Notes: generated by a model not told the origin, from the sequence alone. DNA of 54,539 bases from Bacteroides_E sp964528875 (GCA_964528875.1 CAZGUI010000010.1:1-54539), one strand, 5' to 3'. Counted from the first letter of the stretch, positions 16,550 through 26,492 are shown. Numbers and translations are program-made.

Positions 16550-18898
16550 ATGAAGAAACTATTATTCCTTTCGTTCATTCTCTTGTCTAATACCTTTCTC
16601 TGCTTGCAATGTCAAATAAAAAATAAAGTAAATCTATTTCCTCTAAAGGATGTTCGATTGTACGACTCTCCATTTTATGAAGCACAACAAAGAGGCTTGG
16701 AGTATATCTTAGCAATGGATTGTGATCGTTTATTGGCTCCATTTCTTAGAGAAGCAGGACTTGAAGCTAAAGTCCCAAGTTATACAAACTGGGAGAATAC
16801 AGGACTAGATGGTCATATAGGAGGACATTATATTTCTGCGTTAGCTAAAATGTATGCATCTACAGGAAATGAAGAAATATTCAATCGGTTAAACTATATG
16901 TTGTCTGAACTAAAACGTTGTCAGGATTATGTCGGTACGGGATTTATTGGAGGTACACCTAATAGTTTGACTGTATGGGCAGAAATAAAAAGAGGAGATA
17001 TTAGAGCTGGAGGTTTCAGCTTGAATGAAAAGTGGGTTCCTCTTTATAATATCCATAAAACTTATGCAGGTCTTAGAGATGCCTATATCCATGCTGAAAG
17101 TGAATTAGCTTTAGATATGCTAGTTAAACTAACAGACTGGATGATAGATATCACTTCTAATCTAACTGATGATCAAATGCAAGATATGCTTCGCAGTGAA
17201 CATGGTGGGTTAAATGAAGTATTTGCTGATGTTGCAGCACTCACAGGAAAGGACAAATATTTAGAGTTAGCACATCGTTTTTCTCATCAGTCAATATTAA
17301 ATCCTTTACTTCAAAAAGAAGATAAACTAACCGGAATGCATGCCAACACACAAATACCCAAAGTTATTGGTTATAAGCGTATAGCCGACTTGGAAAACAA
17401 TAGTGCATGGGATGATGCTTCTTGGTTCTTTTGGAATACGGTGGTTCATAATCGTACAATAAGCATTGGAGGGAATAGTGTACGTGAGCATTTTCATCCT
17501 GCTGATAATTTCTTATCGATGGTAGATGACAAAGAAGGACCGGAGACTTGTAATACTTATAATATGCTAAGACTCTCGGAAATGCTTTATAAAACCTCTC
17601 TGAAAACTGAATTGGTAGATTATTATGAGAGAGCTCTTTATAATCATATTTTATCTACTATAGAACCGAAGAATGGAGGCTTTGTCTATTTTACCTCTAT
17701 GCGTCCCGGACACTATAGAGTTTATTCTCAGCCAGAAACAAGTTTTTGGTGCTGTGTAGGTTCCGGGCTTGAAAATCATGCTCAATATGGTGAGTTTATT
17801 TATGCTCATTCAAAGGATGATTTCTATGTTAATCTATTTATTCCTTCTTCTTTAAATTGGAAAGAAAAGGGAGTGGAGATAGTACAAGAAACTAAGTTTC
17901 CTGAAAGCAATAACATGAATATTAGAATAGAAAAATCAAACTCTAAATCCTTTTCTATTCACATGAGAAAACCTGCTTGGACTTCTCTAAATGAAATTAA
18001 AGTAGCTGTCAATGGTAAAGAAGTTTCAATAAACTCAAAGAAAGAAGGTTATGTAACTATAAATAGAAAATGGAAAGAAGGAGACGTTATCTCTTATACT
18101 TTACCAATGAGCTTAACCTTAGATCAACTACCTGATGGAAGTGATTATTATGCTTTTAGATATGGACCTATAGTGTTAGCCTCTAAAGTGAATTCAGAAG
18201 ATCTAAAAGGGTTATATGCTGATGATAGTAGAATGGGACACATAGCTAATGGAAAATTAATGCCTTTGAATCAAACACCAACATTAATTGGTAATCCTCA
18301 AAATTTCACTCAGTATATCAAACGATCTACCACTAAACCTCTTAGTTTTATATACGATGGTATGACAGAACCTTCTTTTTCCCGTTTAGAACTAATTCCA
18401 TTTTATCAATTACATAATGCTCGTTATGTAGTCTATTTTAGACAAATTGAATCGGTGGAAAAACTTGAAAAGTTAAGGGTTGAGGAGAAGGAGAAATTAG
18501 AACTGGAAAAACAAACAGAAGATGTGATTTATATAGGAGAACAACAACCTGAGTCTGATCACAATATAGAATATAAAGACTCAGATGTCTCTACTTATAA
18601 AGATGAGCGATTCAGGGTAGCAAGAGGATGGTTTAGTTATAATATGAAGGTAAAAGAAAAAGCAAATAAACTTCGGATTACTGTTAAGACAGGGGAAGAA
18701 AAAGCTACAATTATATCTGTAGCAAATGCGCCTTTATATAAAGAACCTCAAGTAAGACAAAGTGCAGATGGTTTCACTATTTTGGAGTACGAGTTAGATG
18801 ATGTTTTAACAGAAGGTACGTATAAAGTTCATTTTGCTCCTAAAGTAAAGAATACACCAACGGCTTCTATCTTTGAAGTTCGATTGATTAACGATTAA
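16550..18898 (+). CDS. Secreted GH127/GH146-type beta-L-arabinofuranosidase
   Basis: A 782-residue protein of the former DUF1680 group with a signal peptide (MKKLLFLSFILLS, Cys18 or Cys21 possible). The unusual zinc-thiolate active site is visible: Glu332 and Cys334 in GPETCNTYNML and the pair Cys401-Cys402 in FWCCVGSG. In this family one cysteine of the pair is the nucleophile. Residues about 25-430 form the (alpha/alpha)6 barrel, followed by beta domains; a C-terminal part after about 640 has a charged linker and an added beta-sandwich. Position next to araB matches BT0349 of B. thetaiotaomicron, the founding GH146 member by my recollection, hence beta-L-arabinofuranose at arabinan side chains is the likely target. 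GH127 versus GH146 needs a phylogeny. Confidence 0.88.
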   Translation: MKKLLFLSFILLSNTFLCLQCQIKNKVNLFPLKDVRLYDSPFYEAQQRGLEYILAMDCDRLLAPFLREAGLEAKVPSYTNWENTGLDGHIGGHYISALAKMYASTGNEEIFNRLNYMLSELKRCQDYVGTGFIGGTPNSLTVWAEIKRGDIRAGGFSLNEKWVPLYNIHKTYAGLRDAYIHAESELALDMLVKLTDWMIDITSNLTDDQMQDMLRSEHGGLNEVFADVAALTGKDKYLELAHRFSHQSILNPLLQKEDKLTGMHANTQIPKVIGYKRIADLENNSAWDDASWFFWNTVVHNRTISIGGNSVREHFHPADNFLSMVDDKEGPETCNTYNMLRLSEMLYKTSLKTELVDYYERALYNHILSTIEPKNGGFVYFTSMRPGHYRVYSQPETSFWCCVGSGLENHAQYGEFIYAHSKDDFYVNLFIPSSLNWKEKGVEIVQETKFPESNNMNIRIEKSNSKSFSIHMRKPAWTSLNEIKVAVNGKEVSINSKKEGYVTINRKWKEGDVISYTLPMSLTLDQLPDGSDYYAFRYGPIVLASKVNSEDLKGLYADDSRMGHIANGKLMPLNQTPTLIGNPQNFTQYIKRSTTKPLSFIYDGMTEPSFSRLELIPFYQLHNARYVVYFRQIESVEKLEKLRVEEKEKLELEKQTEDVIYIGEQQPESDHNIEYKDSDVSTYKDERFRVARGWFSYNMKVKEKANKLRITVKTGEEKATIISVANAPLYKEPQVRQSADGFTILEYELDDVLTEGTYKVHFAPKVKNTPTASIFEVRLIND

Positions 18899-18908
18899 AT
18901 TAATAATT

Positions 18909-20843
18909 ATGCATTTTAGGCAGTTCTGTGTTCTTTGGGTAACATTATTATCCTGTTCTTTATTTGCACAACAAGTAACAAGTCCAGATGGAATGTTGCA
19001 AGTAAAGCTTAATTTTACTAATAATGGTTCTTTAAGCTATGAAGTTTACTATAAAAATAAGGAAATTCTTCAAGAATCTCCTTTGGGGATAAATGCAAAT
19101 ATTGGAGATTTTAGTTTCGGATTAACTCCTTTAACTATTGCAACTAACAGTATTAATGAAACATATAGTTTATCTCACGCTAAAACTAGCCGAGTAAATT
19201 ACAAAGCAAATGAATTAATTTCCACTCATCTTAATAGTAATAGTGACACATTAAGAATTGTTTTTAGAGTCGCAAATAATGATATTTCTTTAGCTTATAG
19301 AATAAGCTCACCAAATAAATCCCGTTTAACTGTTTTTGAGGAAAAAACAGGGTTTAAGTTCCATCCTGATACGAAGACTTTTATTACACCTCAAATTCAA
19401 GGTGGTCAGGGCTGGATGGCAACAAAACCCAGTTATGAAGAAGAATATACTTACGAAGAACCGGTAGGTACTCCTTCAAAATATGGTTTAGGTTATACTT
19501 TTCCCGGACTTTTTAAGTTGAAAAATAATTTTTGGGTTCTACTTTCAGAAACAGGAGTGAATAGTCAATATGTAGGAACACGATTAGGGGAAGCAACTTC
19601 TGATGGGTTATATACTATTGCATTTCCGGATAAATCGGAAAATGCAGGGATAGGATCAACATTCGCAACAACCTCTTTACCTTTTCAATCTTCTTGGAAA
19701 ACAATAACTGTAGGAGACAATTTAGCACCTATAGTAGAAACTACATCGGCTTATGATGTGGTGAAGTCTGAATACTCTCCTTCACAACATTATGTTCCCG
19801 GAAGAACAACGTGGAGTTGGATATTATGGCAAGATGGAAGTTGTAATTATAAAGATCAGCAAACATTTATAGATTTAGCTGCTGATTTAAATTTCGAGTA
19901 TATTTTAATTGATGCTTTATGGGATAAACAAATTGGTTATGAACAAATGCCTTCATTAATTAAGTATGCCCAAAATAAAGGAGTTGATGTAATTCTTTGG
20001 TACAATTCCAATGGGGCATGGAATGATGCTCCTCAAGGACCTAAAAATAGGATGAGTACAAGTCCAGCCAGACAAAAAGAGATGGAATGGATGAAAGCCT
20101 TAGGTGTAAAAGGTATTAAAGTGGACTTCTTTGGAGGTGATAAACAAGAAACTATGCGTCTCTACGAGGATATCTTAACAGACGCTAATCGATATGGTCT
20201 TTTTGTGAACTTTCATGGTACCACCTTACCTAGGGGTTGGGAACGTATGTATCCTAATCATATGACAAGTGAGGCTGCTTTGGTTTCAGAAAACTTGGTG
20301 TTTAACCAATACGATGCAGATCAGGAGGCTTATAGAAGCACTCTATACCCCTTCATTAGAAATGCTGTTTCTGCTATGGATTTTGGACCTGTATTTTTCA
20401 ATGCTCGATTCTCAAAAACCAATGAATCAGGAACTATTCGGAAAACAACAGATGCTTTTCAGTTAGCTACATCTGTTTTGTATCAATCTCCTATACAGCA
20501 CTTTGGAGTTACTCCTAACAACTTGATAGAACAACCGGATTATATTTTGAATTTTATGAAAACTGTTCCTACTATATGGGATGAGACTCTATTTATTGAT
20601 GGTTATCCAGGAAAATATTGTGTTATAGCTAGGCGCTTGGCTGATAAATGGTATGTAGTTGCTGTAAATGGAACTAAAGAAAAACTAGATCTATCTATTT
20701 CCTTTGATGAGCTAAAAGGGAAAACAGTATCTATGATATTTGATAAGAAAGATAGAACTGCCGGATACAAAGAAATAGAGGTTAAACAAAAGTTGACTTT
20801 AAAGCTAGAGCCTGAAGGAGGTTCTATTATATATACCCAATAA
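18909..20843 (+). CDS. Secreted GH97 glycoside hydrolase, retaining-type
   Basis: A 644-residue protein with a signal peptide (to about residue 20, SLFAQ). Residues about 22-280 form the N-terminal beta-supersandwich and about 285-560 the barrel, ending in a C-terminal beta domain, the usual GH97 plan. The sequence KGIKVDFFGG (401-410) places an Asp (406) where retaining GH97 members have their nucleophile; inverting SusB-type enzymes lack it. Glu455 or Glu461 (TSEAALVSEN) is the acid/base candidate. Characterised retaining members are alpha-galactosidases. Because alpha-D-galactopyranose and beta-L-arabinopyranose differ only at C5, activity on beta-L-arabinopyranosides is possible in this setting. 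It starts 10 bp after the GH127/GH146 gene, so they are co-transcribed. Confidence 0.9.
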   Translation: MHFRQFCVLWVTLLSCSLFAQQVTSPDGMLQVKLNFTNNGSLSYEVYYKNKEILQESPLGINANIGDFSFGLTPLTIATNSINETYSLSHAKTSRVNYKANELISTHLNSNSDTLRIVFRVANNDISLAYRISSPNKSRLTVFEEKTGFKFHPDTKTFITPQIQGGQGWMATKPSYEEEYTYEEPVGTPSKYGLGYTFPGLFKLKNNFWVLLSETGVNSQYVGTRLGEATSDGLYTIAFPDKSENAGIGSTFATTSLPFQSSWKTITVGDNLAPIVETTSAYDVVKSEYSPSQHYVPGRTTWSWILWQDGSCNYKDQQTFIDLAADLNFEYILIDALWDKQIGYEQMPSLIKYAQNKGVDVILWYNSNGAWNDAPQGPKNRMSTSPARQKEMEWMKALGVKGIKVDFFGGDKQETMRLYEDILTDANRYGLFVNFHGTTLPRGWERMYPNHMTSEAALVSENLVFNQYDADQEAYRSTLYPFIRNAVSAMDFGPVFFNARFSKTNESGTIRKTTDAFQLATSVLYQSPIQHFGVTPNNLIEQPDYILNFMKTVPTIWDETLFIDGYPGKYCVIARRLADKWYVVAVNGTKEKLDLSISFDELKGKTVSMIFDKKDRTAGYKEIEVKQKLTLKLEPEGGSIIYTQ

Positions 20844-20864
20844 ACACTTAAATAATTAAACAAA

Positions 20865-22403
20865 ATGAGAAAAATTTTATTGAGCTTATCTTTAGTGTTA
20901 TCTCTTTCAATTTATGCACAAGATAAGGTAACAATTCAAGTTAAATCTACTGAAGGAAAGAATAGTATTCCCAGAGAAATTTATGGTCAGTTTGCAGAAC
21001 ATTTAGGAACTTGTATTTATGGAGGAGTTTGGGTAGGAGAGGATTCTCCAATTCCCAATACGAATGGATATAGAAATGATGTTCTGAAAGCTTTGAAAGA
21101 CTTAAAAGTTCCGATTGTACGTTGGCCGGGAGGATGTTTTGCTGATGAATATCACTGGAAAGATGGGATTGGTCCAAAAGGCGAGCGTCCCAAAATGATT
21201 AATACACATTGGGGGGGGACCATTGAAGATAATAGTTTTGGTACACACGAGTTTCTGAATTTTTGTGAGTTAATAGGTGCTGAACCTTATGTAAATGGTA
21301 ATGTAGGAAGTGGCACTGTTGAAGAAATGGAACAATGGGTAGAGTATATGACCTCTAATGAAGACACTCCTATGGCAAATCTTAGACGTGAGAATGGAAG
21401 AGATAAAGCTTGGAATGTAAAATACTTTGGCGTTGGAAACGAAAGCTGGGGTTGTGGTGGAAATATGAGACCTGAATATTACTCCGATTTGTATCGTCGT
21501 TTTGCTACTTATTGTCGTAACTATAGTGGAAATAGACTGTATAAAATTGCTTGTGGTGCAAGTGATTATGATTATAACTGGACCAAAGTCTTGATGGAAA
21601 ATGTAGGTGGTCGTATGCATGGCTTATCTTTACATTACTATACAGTATTAGGGTGGAGTGGAAGTAAAGGTTCTGCTACAAAATTTAATGCAGATGATTA
21701 TTATTGGACTTTAGGTAAATGTCGTGAAATAGAAGATGTGCTTGTAAAACACATTGATATTATGGATAAATATGATCCTAAAAAAAGAGTTGGTTTAATT
21801 GTTGATGAATGGGGTACTTGGTGGGACGAAGAGCCGGGGACAATATCCGGACACCTAAATCAACAAAACACCTTAAGAGATGCTTTTGTTGCTTCTTTAT
21901 CTTTTGATATATTTCATAAATACACAGATAGAATCCAAATGACAAACATAGCTCAGATGGTGAATGTATTACAATCAATGATTTTAACAAAAGATGAAAA
22001 AATGACATTAACACCTACATACCATGTATTTAGAATGTATAATGTTCATCAAGACGCAACTTATCTTCCTATAGAATTAAACACTAAAACAATGGATGTA
22101 AGAGACAATCGTACTATTCCGTTGTTAAGTGCAACCGCTTCAAAAAACAAAGAAGGAGTAATTCATATCTCACTTTCAAATATTCATTTAACTGAAGCAC
22201 AAGAGGTAGTTATAACTATTGATGATTTAAAGAAAGGTAATGTAACCGGAGAAATTTTGGAAGCAAACTCAATTGATGATCATAATACGTTTGATAATCC
22301 TAACAAAGTGGCTCCAAAAGAATTTAAAGGAGCTAAGTTTTCTAAAGGAAACCTTGTCGTAAAACTACCTCCTAAATCAATAGTTACATTAGCTATTAAT
22401 TAA
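20865..22403 (+). CDS. Secreted GH51 alpha-L-arabinofuranosidase
   Basis: A 512-residue single-module GH51 enzyme with signal peptide (1-19, SLSIYAQ). Acid/base Glu193 is in FGVGNESWGCGG and nucleophile Glu315 in LIVDEWGTWW; VRWPGGCFADEYHW (85-98) is the substrate-pocket signature. A C-terminal beta domain covers about 390-512. It lies 21 bp after the GH97 gene and ends the secreted-enzyme transcript, with a terminator after it. It differs from the other GH51 here by lacking the N-terminal binding module, and it aligns in position with BT0348. Release of alpha-L-arabinofuranose from arabino-oligosaccharides is the expected role. Confidence 0.94.
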   Translation: MRKILLSLSLVLSLSIYAQDKVTIQVKSTEGKNSIPREIYGQFAEHLGTCIYGGVWVGEDSPIPNTNGYRNDVLKALKDLKVPIVRWPGGCFADEYHWKDGIGPKGERPKMINTHWGGTIEDNSFGTHEFLNFCELIGAEPYVNGNVGSGTVEEMEQWVEYMTSNEDTPMANLRRENGRDKAWNVKYFGVGNESWGCGGNMRPEYYSDLYRRFATYCRNYSGNRLYKIACGASDYDYNWTKVLMENVGGRMHGLSLHYYTVLGWSGSKGSATKFNADDYYWTLGKCREIEDVLVKHIDIMDKYDPKKRVGLIVDEWGTWWDEEPGTISGHLNQQNTLRDAFVASLSFDIFHKYTDRIQMTNIAQMVNVLQSMILTKDEKMTLTPTYHVFRMYNVHQDATYLPIELNTKTMDVRDNRTIPLLSATASKNKEGVIHISLSNIHLTEAQEVVITIDDLKKGNVTGEILEANSIDDHNTFDNPNKVAPKEFKGAKFSKGNLVVKLPPKSIVTLAIN

Positions 22404-22421
22404 AGAGTTGGATTCTTTTTT

Positions 22422-22476
22422 ATTCTCCCTAATATTTAATACTTTATCAAGGTAAATATCTAGGGAGAATTTTTAT
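22422..22476 (+). terminator. Terminator after the second GH51 gene
   Basis: ATTCTCCCTAATATTTA at 22422 pairs with TAAATATCTAGGGAGAAT at 22453-22470 (one bulge), followed by TTTTATT. It closes the GH127/GH146-GH97-GH51 transcript before the tkt promoter. Confidence 0.75.
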
Positions 22477-22524
22477 TAAGAAAATTAACCTTTTAATATT
22501 TTAGCAATCTAGAAATTATAAATT

Positions 22525-22532
22525 TATATTTG
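22525..22532 (+). promoter_or_regulatory. -7 box of tkt-rpiB-GH28
   Basis: TATATTTG matches TAnnTTTG exactly, 24 bp before the chosen tkt start. The usual -33 TTTG is absent (TTTAG at about 22499). The box decides the tkt start: a TTG at 22530 falls within it. Confidence 0.6.
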
Positions 22533-22556
22533 TGTAAATATTTAAAACAAAGAATT

Positions 22557-24566
22557 ATGAATAAAGAAATAATGAATAAAGCTGCAGATAACATTCGTAT
22601 ACTAGCAGCATCAATGGTTGAGAAAGCTAATTCAGGTCATCCGGGAGGTGCTATGGGAGGTGCTGATTTTATTAATGTATTATATTCTCAGTTTTTAGTA
22701 TATGACCCAGAGAATCCTCATTGGGAGGGTAGAGACCGTTTTTTCTTAGATCCGGGACATATGTCTACAATGCTTTATTCAGCTTTAGCTTTATCAGGGA
22801 AGTACACTTTAGATGAGTTAAAAGGTTTTAGACAGTGGGGTAGTCCTACCCCCGGTCATCCAGAAGTAGATGTTGCACGTGGTATTGAGAATACTTCAGG
22901 TCCATTGGGACAAGGACATACTTTTGCTGTTGGAGCTGCTATAGCAGCTAAATTCTTAAAAGCCAGATTTGGTAATGTGATGAATCAAACGATCTATGCT
23001 TTTATTTCTGATGGAGGGGTTCAAGAGGAAATTTCACAAGGTGCCGGTCGTATTGCAGGTCATTTAGGTCTAGATAATTTAATAATGTTCTATGACTCAA
23101 ACGATATTCAATTGTCAACTATTACACATGATGTTTCTAGTGAAAATGTAGAACAAAAATATAAAGCTTGGAATTGGCATGTTATAACAATTGATGGTAA
23201 TGACGCACAACAAATAACTGATGCAATCCAAGAAGCTAAGAAAATAGAAGGAAAACCTACTTTAATTATTGGTAAAACAGTAATGGGAAAAGGAGCATTG
23301 AGAGCTGATGGATCAAGTTTTGAGAAAACGTACGAAACCCATGGAGCTCCTTTAGGTGGTGACGCATATACAAATACAATTAAAAATTTAGGTGGTGATC
23401 CTACTAATCCTTTTCAAGTTTTTCCTGAAGTTCAAAAGTTATACAATGATAGAAAAGAGGAGTTACGTGGTATTGTTGCTGAAAAACAAGCTAAAAAAGA
23501 AGAATGGAGTAATGCGAATCCTGAATTAGCTAAAAAATTGAATTTATTCTTTTCAAAAGAAGCACCTCAAGTAAACTGGGGAGCTATTGAACAAAAAGCA
23601 GACTCAGCTACACGTAATGCATCAGCAACTGTACTCTCTCACTTAGCCGAACAAGTGGAAAATATGATTGTTGCTTCAGCTGATTTATCTAATTCTGATA
23701 AAACAGATGGATTCCTCAAGAAAACCAAAGCATTTAAAAAAGGTGATTTCTCCGGAGCTTTTTTACAAGCCGGAGTATCGGAACTGACTATGGCGTGTCT
23801 TTCAATAGGTATGTCTTTACATGGTGGAGTTATACCTGCGTGTGCTACCTTTTTTGTTTTCTCGGATTATATGAAACCTGCTATTCGTTTAGCTGCTTTA
23901 ATGGAACAACCTGTTAAGTTTATTTGGACACACGATGCATTTAGAGTAGGAGAAGATGGTCCAACACATGAACCTGTTGAACAAGAAGCACAAATTCGCT
24001 TAATGGAGCAACTTCAAAACCATAATGGTGAAAACTCTATGTTAGTGTTGCGTCCTGCTGATGCTGAAGAGACTACGGTAGCTTGGCGTATGGCAATGGA
24101 GAATACTTCTACTCCTACCGGCCTTATTTTTTCAAGGCAAAACATAAAGAGCCTACCTCAAGGAAATGATTACTCTCAAGTTGAGAAAGGTGCTTATGTA
24201 GTAGCAGGTTCAGATGAAAATCCGGATGTAATTATGATAGCTTCAGGATCAGAAGTTGCTACTTTAATTGCAGGTGCTGAGCTTTTAAGAGCAGATGGAG
24301 TGAAAATTCGGATTGTTTCTGCTCCTTCAGAAGGTGTATTTAGAAATCAATCCGAAGAATATCAAAAATCAGTTATTGATTTTAACGTAAAACGTTTTGG
24401 TATGACTGCCGGACTTCCCGTTACTTTACTTGGTTTAGTAGGAACTGATGGAGTAATATTTGGAATGGAATCATTTGGTTTCTCTGCACCATATCAAGTG
24501 TTAGATCAAAAACTAGGCTTTACAGCTGAAAATGTATATGAACAAGTAAAATCTATTTTAGGATAA
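22557..24566 (+). CDS. tkt: Transketolase
   Basis: A 669-residue thiamine-diphosphate enzyme of standard length. The start MNKEIMNKAADN is chosen because an upstream TTG at 22530 overlaps the promoter; an alternative ATG is at 22572. Marks: HPGGAMGGAD near the N-terminus, DPGHMSTMLYSAL, GPLGQGHTFAVG, and GGVQEEISQGAGRIAGHLGL with the ThDP/Mg contact region, then the transketolase core HDAFRVGEDGPTHEPVEQ. It exchanges two-carbon units between pentose, triose and hexose phosphates, taking xylulose 5-phosphate made by AraD into central metabolism. It pairs with rpiB (5-bp gap). A dedicated pentose-phosphate copy beside the arabinose genes fits co-induction on arabinan. Confidence 0.96.
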   Translation: MNKEIMNKAADNIRILAASMVEKANSGHPGGAMGGADFINVLYSQFLVYDPENPHWEGRDRFFLDPGHMSTMLYSALALSGKYTLDELKGFRQWGSPTPGHPEVDVARGIENTSGPLGQGHTFAVGAAIAAKFLKARFGNVMNQTIYAFISDGGVQEEISQGAGRIAGHLGLDNLIMFYDSNDIQLSTITHDVSSENVEQKYKAWNWHVITIDGNDAQQITDAIQEAKKIEGKPTLIIGKTVMGKGALRADGSSFEKTYETHGAPLGGDAYTNTIKNLGGDPTNPFQVFPEVQKLYNDRKEELRGIVAEKQAKKEEWSNANPELAKKLNLFFSKEAPQVNWGAIEQKADSATRNASATVLSHLAEQVENMIVASADLSNSDKTDGFLKKTKAFKKGDFSGAFLQAGVSELTMACLSIGMSLHGGVIPACATFFVFSDYMKPAIRLAALMEQPVKFIWTHDAFRVGEDGPTHEPVEQEAQIRLMEQLQNHNGENSMLVLRPADAEETTVAWRMAMENTSTPTGLIFSRQNIKSLPQGNDYSQVEKGAYVVAGSDENPDVIMIASGSEVATLIAGAELLRADGVKIRIVSAPSEGVFRNQSEEYQKSVIDFNVKRFGMTAGLPVTLLGLVGTDGVIFGMESFGFSAPYQVLDQKLGFTAENVYEQVKSILG

Positions 24567-24571
24567 TAAAA

Positions 24572-25009
24572 ATGAAAACAATAGCACTTTGTTCTGATCA
24601 TGCAGGATATGAAGTAAAACAGTTTGTAAAACTTTGGATTGAGAAGAAGGGCTGGACTTATAAAGATTTTGGGTCATTTAATCAGGATAGTGTAGACTAT
24701 CCTGATGTAGCCCATCCAATGGCTGAATCAATTGAAAATGGAGAGTTTGAAGTAGGAATCTCCATTTGTGGAAGTGGAAATGGTATTAGTATGACTTTAA
24801 ATAAACATCAAGGCATTCGTGCCGCTCTTTGCTGGAACAGAGAGATTGCTAGGCTGGCAAAAGTTCACAATAATGCCAATGTTTTATCTCTTCCGGGTCG
24901 TTTTCTCACCATTAATGAAACTGCCGAAATGTTAGAAGTCTTTTTCACCTCTGAATTTGAGGCTGGGAGACATCAAAAAAGAATAGACAAAATACCTCTT
25001 AAATTTTAA
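24572..25009 (+). CDS. rpiB: Ribose-5-phosphate isomerase B
   Basis: A 145-residue RpiB/LacAB-fold protein. Marks: CSDHAGYEVK (7-16) with Asp9 and His10 and the catalytic Cys66 in ISICGSGNGISM, then NANVLSLPGR near residue 105. It interconverts ribulose 5-phosphate and ribose 5-phosphate, supplying the second substrate for transketolase. The 5-bp gap from tkt and 4-bp gap to the GH28 gene indicate one transcript. Confidence 0.95.
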   Translation: MKTIALCSDHAGYEVKQFVKLWIEKKGWTYKDFGSFNQDSVDYPDVAHPMAESIENGEFEVGISICGSGNGISMTLNKHQGIRAALCWNREIARLAKVHNNANVLSLPGRFLTINETAEMLEVFFTSEFEAGRHQKRIDKIPLKF

Positions 25010-25013
25010 CTTT

Positions 25014-26429
25014 ATGAAAAAATTATCAATTTACAGTTTGCCTGTTTTCCTTTTTTTTATTTTTTATTCTTGTGAAAATAAAAAAGATATGTTTGATGTT
25101 GCTTTTCAGCAGACTCAAGTAATTCAACGACAGTTAGATGCTATTCAGCTTCATGAGAAAAAATACAATATTACTGACTTTGGTGCCATTTCAAATGATG
25201 AATCTTCACTTTGTCATGATATTATAAACAAAGTAATTGAGACTTGTAGTAATGAAGGTGGAGGAATGGTTGTAATTCCTTCCGGAGAGTATTATACCGG
25301 TCCTATAACTCTTAAAAGTAATGTAAATTTACATTTGGAAGAGGGTGCTGTTTTAAAATTCTCACCTGATTTAGATCTCTATTTTCCAGCTGTTTTGACG
25401 CGTTGGGAAGGTGTTGATTGTTATAACATACGTCCTTTAATTTATGCCTATGATGAAACGAATGTAGCCATTACAGGAAAAGGGATTATTGATGGACAAG
25501 GTTCAAAAGAAAATTGGTGGCCCATGTGTGGTTCTGATAGATACGGATGGCAAGAAGGAATGCTTTCTCAAAGAAATGGTGGGCGTGATAAATTGTTAAT
25601 GTATGCAGAGACAGAAACTCCTGTGGAAGAACGTATAATGACAAAAGATGATGCCTTACGTCCCCAATTAATAAACTTGTATAAATGCTCTAATATTTTA
25701 ATTGAAGATGTAAAATTGTTAAACTCTCCTTTTTGGGTGATACATCCACTAATGTGTGAAAACATTATAGTACGTGGCGTTTCTGTGTTTAATAGAGGTC
25801 CCAATGGTGATGGTTGCGATCCGGAGTCATGCAAAAATGTTTTGATTGAAAACTGTGAGTTTGATACCGGAGATGATTGTATTGCTATTAAATCGGGCAG
25901 AAATAACGATGGTAGAAAATGGAATATTCCAAGTGAAAACATCTGGGTTCGTAATTGCCATATGAAAAATGGTCATGGAGGTGTTGTTATTGGTAGTGAA
26001 ATATCAGGTGGATATAAAAACCTATATGTTGAAGACTGTACCATGGATAGTCCTCAATTAGACCGAGTGATAAGGATTAAAACAAATAACTGTCGTGGGG
26101 GTATTATTGAAAACATTTGGGTGAGAAACATAGAAGTTGGGCAATGTAAAGAAGCTGTTCTTAAAATTAACTTGCTTTATGAGAGTAAAGAAGATTGCAA
26201 CAGAGCCTTTGATCCTATAGTTCGCAATGTTCATCTAAAAAATATTACCTGTAATAAGAGTCAATATGGGATTATTATTGATGGAATGGAAGGTAAAGAT
26301 CAAGTTTATGACATTAGTGTTGAGGACTGTAAGTTCTATAATGTGAAGAATTTCGAGAATAGATTATCTGGTGTACGCGATGTAGTTCTAAAGAATGTTT
26401 ATTATGATGATAAACTCGTTGAATTATAA
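25014..26429 (+). CDS. GH28 family lipoprotein (polygalacturonase/rhamnogalacturonan hydrolase-like)
   Basis: A 471-residue lipoprotein (FYSC, Cys20) with the right-handed beta-helix pattern of GH28. Catalytic-type motifs are present: NGDGCDP (264-270), the Asp pair in DTGDDC (285-290, Asp287-Asp288), GHGGVVIGSE (320-329) and RIK (354-356). The family hydrolyses galacturonan or rhamnogalacturonan backbones by inversion. It is transcribed with tkt and rpiB, and links the arabinan side-chain system to the pectin backbone. Exo or endo action and exact substrate cannot be read. The terminator at 26453 closes the transcript. Confidence 0.9.
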   Translation: MKKLSIYSLPVFLFFIFYSCENKKDMFDVAFQQTQVIQRQLDAIQLHEKKYNITDFGAISNDESSLCHDIINKVIETCSNEGGGMVVIPSGEYYTGPITLKSNVNLHLEEGAVLKFSPDLDLYFPAVLTRWEGVDCYNIRPLIYAYDETNVAITGKGIIDGQGSKENWWPMCGSDRYGWQEGMLSQRNGGRDKLLMYAETETPVEERIMTKDDALRPQLINLYKCSNILIEDVKLLNSPFWVIHPLMCENIIVRGVSVFNRGPNGDGCDPESCKNVLIENCEFDTGDDCIAIKSGRNNDGRKWNIPSENIWVRNCHMKNGHGGVVIGSEISGGYKNLYVEDCTMDSPQLDRVIRIKTNNCRGGIIENIWVRNIEVGQCKEAVLKINLLYESKEDCNRAFDPIVRNVHLKNITCNKSQYGIIIDGMEGKDQVYDISVEDCKFYNVKNFENRLSGVRDVVLKNVYYDDKLVEL

Positions 26430-26452
26430 ATCCTATTAATATATTTATAACA

Positions 26453-26492
26453 AATAAAGCCTACAATATTTACTTATATTGTAGGCTTTATT
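26453..26492 (+). terminator. Terminator after the GH28 gene
   Basis: A perfect 17-bp stem (AATAAAGCCTACAATAT, loop TTACTT, complement ending CTTTATT) lies about 25 bp past the GH28 stop. It separates the plus-strand catabolic run from the IS remnant. Confidence 0.85.

Noticed and set aside
22530..22556. TTG start extending transketolase by nine residues
   Set aside because: The codon lies in the -7 box TATATTTG; the ATG at 22557 gives the usual N-terminus.
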